From positions 124,001 through 188,000 of the forward strand of contig CAVYPM010000029.1 in assembly GCA_963770375.1 (NCBI GenBank): 64,000 nucleotides of DNA, written 5' to 3'. Of this stretch, positions 62,768 to 64,000 are shown in pieces. The notes under the pieces were generated by a model, which saw nothing but the letters and a program-made list of their open reading frames with translations, was not told where the DNA came from and made no database searches. The position numbers and the translations under genes are program-made. This stretch comes from DASVBE01 sp963770375 (lineage in GTDB: Bacteria; Actinomycetota; Actinomycetes; Streptosporangiales; Streptosporangiaceae). The first letter of the stretch is position 1, and each line of letters begins with the position of its first letter.

Positions 62768-64000
62768 TGCGTCCGACGACGGCTACCTGAGCGAGCTCGC
62801 CGAGTGGGTGGCGATCCCGTCGGTCAGCCGGGACGCCGGCCCGGAGACCATGCGGGCCGCCGCGGACTGGCTGGCCTCGCGGCTGGCGTTCGCGAACGCC
62901 CGGGTCGAGGAGACCGCCGGGCACCCGGTCGTGCGCGGCGAGTGGCTGGGCGCGCCCGGTGCGCCGACCGTGCTCGTCTACGGCCACTTCGACGTGCAGC
63001 CGACCGGGTCGGCCGCGGAGTGGCTGAGTGAGCCGTTCGGGCTGACCGCGGGCACGCTGCCGGACGGCACGCCGGTGGTCCGCGGCCGCGGGTCCAGCGA
63101 CGACAAGGGCCCGGTCTACGTCGTGCTGAAGACCGCGCAGGCGTTCCTGGACCAGGAGAAGGCGCTGCCGCTGAACGTCAAGTTCCTGTTCGAGGGCGAG
63201 GAGGAGATCGGCAGCCCGCACCTGCCCGGCTACCTGGCCGAGCACGCCGGCGAACTGGCCGCCGACCTGGTGATCTCCGCGGACGGCGCGATGTGGCGGC
63301 CGTCCGAGCCGTCGGTGTCGCTGATGTCCAAGGGCCTGGTCTCGCTGGACATCACGGTCGAGGGGGCCAGCGGCGACCTGCACTCGGGCCGGTACGGCGG
63401 CACCGTGGCCAACCCGCTGCACGCGCTGGCCGAGATCGTGGCCGGCCTGCATGATCAGGCCGGCACGGTGGCCGTGCCCGGCTTCTACGACGGCATCCCG
63501 CCGCTGACCGATGAGCGGCGCGCGGTGCTGGCCGGGGTGGACTTCAGCGAGGCGGGCTACCTGGCCGCGCTGGGCCTGGCGCAGGGCCACGGCGAGGCCG
63601 GGTACAGCACGCTGGAACGGCTCTGGGAGCGGCCCACGCTGGAGGTCAACGGGATCTCCGGGGGCGGCAAGTACACGGTGATCCCGCACGCCGCGGTGGC
63701 GCACGTGTCCTGCCGCCTGGTGCCGGGCCAGGACCCCGACGCGGTCATCGCCGCGATCACCGCGCACGTCAGGGCGAACGCCCCGGCGGGCGTGACCACG
63801 GCGGTCCGGCCGGACGAGGCCCGGGTGCCGGCCTACACGATCGGCGCGGATCACCCGGCGATCCGCGCCGCCACCGCAGCGCTGGAAGCCGTGTACCCCG
63901 GCCAGCAGGTGCTGCTGACCTGCATCCCGGGCACGCTGCCCGCGTCCGACCTGTTCGAGCGGGTGCTCGGCGCGAAGACCCTGTTCTTCAGCTTCTCCAC
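62754..64000 (+). CDS. M20-family metallopeptidase/dipeptidase (partial)
   Basis: The gene starts at ATG 62754 inside the end of the SDR gene and runs off the right edge; about 415 codons are visible. It shows the di-metal set of M20 enzymes: VYGHFDVQP (His, Asp), RGSSDDKGP (bridging Asp), FEGEEEIGSPHL (general base Glu and ligand) and SADGAMW. A dimerisation domain begins near SKGLVSLDITVEGASGDLHSGRYGG. The family cleaves dipeptides or N-acyl amino acids in the cytosol. The last His-containing metal motif lies beyond the window. Confidence 0.9.
   Translation, partial: MLSFDASDDGYLSELAEWVAIPSVSRDAGPETMRAAADWLASRLAFANARVEETAGHPVVRGEWLGAPGAPTVLVYGHFDVQPTGSAAEWLSEPFGLTAGTLPDGTPVVRGRGSSDDKGPVYVVLKTAQAFLDQEKALPLNVKFLFEGEEEIGSPHLPGYLAEHAGELAADLVISADGAMWRPSEPSVSLMSKGLVSLDITVEGASGDLHSGRYGGTVANPLHALAEIVAGLHDQAGTVAVPGFYDGIPPLTDERRAVLAGVDFSEAGYLAALGLAQGHGEAGYSTLERLWERPTLEVNGISGGGKYTVIPHAAVAHVSCRLVPGQDPDAVIAAITAHVRANAPAGVTTAVRPDEARVPAYTIGADHPAIRAATAALEAVYPGQQVLLTCIPGTLPASDLFERVLGAKTLFFSFS

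Noticed and set aside
1..64000. tRNA, rRNA, integrase or transposase genes
   Set aside because: None was recognised on either strand by reading; no cloverleaf or transposase motif was found.

Overview
The window is very GC-rich, uses GTG starts freely and carries AGGAG-type ribosome binding sites. Its gene families (SARP regulator, DUF3097, DUF1906, DUF4232, ClpX-type zinc finger protein, Pnkp-Hen1) point to an actinobacterium. The large secreted proteins with VSC...C.AVG repeats suggest a soil or plant-associated member of the Streptosporangiales or a relative, but that placement is inference. About 47 protein genes are supported. No rRNA, tRNA, CRISPR array or transposase gene was seen. About a dozen genes are split by single-base frameshifts, mostly in GC-rich homopolymers, so the sequence probably contains indel errors. 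Those genes are given here as one corrected locus each.

Layout. 1-2.9 kb: a large SARP/AfsR regulator leaving the window. 3.1-8.2 kb: a leftward run with a SAM methyltransferase, an ABC permease, and an unusual fusion of a secreted CocE/PepX-like hydrolase to an ABC ATPase. 8.2-14.6 kb: small enzymes, an AAA+ ATPase, a HAD hydrolase, a gutted S9 peptidase and a DUF308 membrane protein. 15.2-20.3 kb: a signalling block with a PepSY protein, a secreted M28 peptidase, a response regulator and histidine kinase read as one frame, and a secreted Gly-rich protein; two promoter regions here share PmrA-box-like repeats. 20.4-26.8 kb: an acetamidase, a beta-helix protein, two tandem lysyl-oxidase-like secreted proteins and an SDR. 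26.8-30.2 kb: a 261-bp element with 22-bp perfect inverted ends, then an orphan FtsX-type permease.

30.2-36.3 kb: three paralogous secreted proteins built of 14, 14 and 7 cysteine-pair repeats, which fits two, two and one seven-bladed propellers. 36.4-40.4 kb: a Hen1-Pnkp RNA repair operon. 40.5-50.9 kb: a secreted phosphoesterase, an Hyi-type isomerase, a DUF1906 cell-wall protein, an aldo/keto reductase, a D-2-hydroxyacid dehydrogenase, and DUF4232, DUF3097 and GH2 proteins. 51-57.9 kb: an acyl-ACP thioesterase, a ClpX-type zinc finger regulator divergent from a DUF4365 nuclease-like protein, DUF1801, a sulfotransferase-like protein, SerA and a PPOX protein. 58-64 kb: a coupled LLM flavin enzyme and ThDP enzyme, a membrane-anchored propeller-like protein, and an SDR overlapping an M20 peptidase that runs off the right edge.

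The clearest functional units are the hydrolase-ABC/permease pair, the two-component block with its secreted neighbours, the Hen1-Pnkp operon and the propeller cluster. The propeller cluster and the hydrolase-ABC fusion are the best candidates for undescribed biology.
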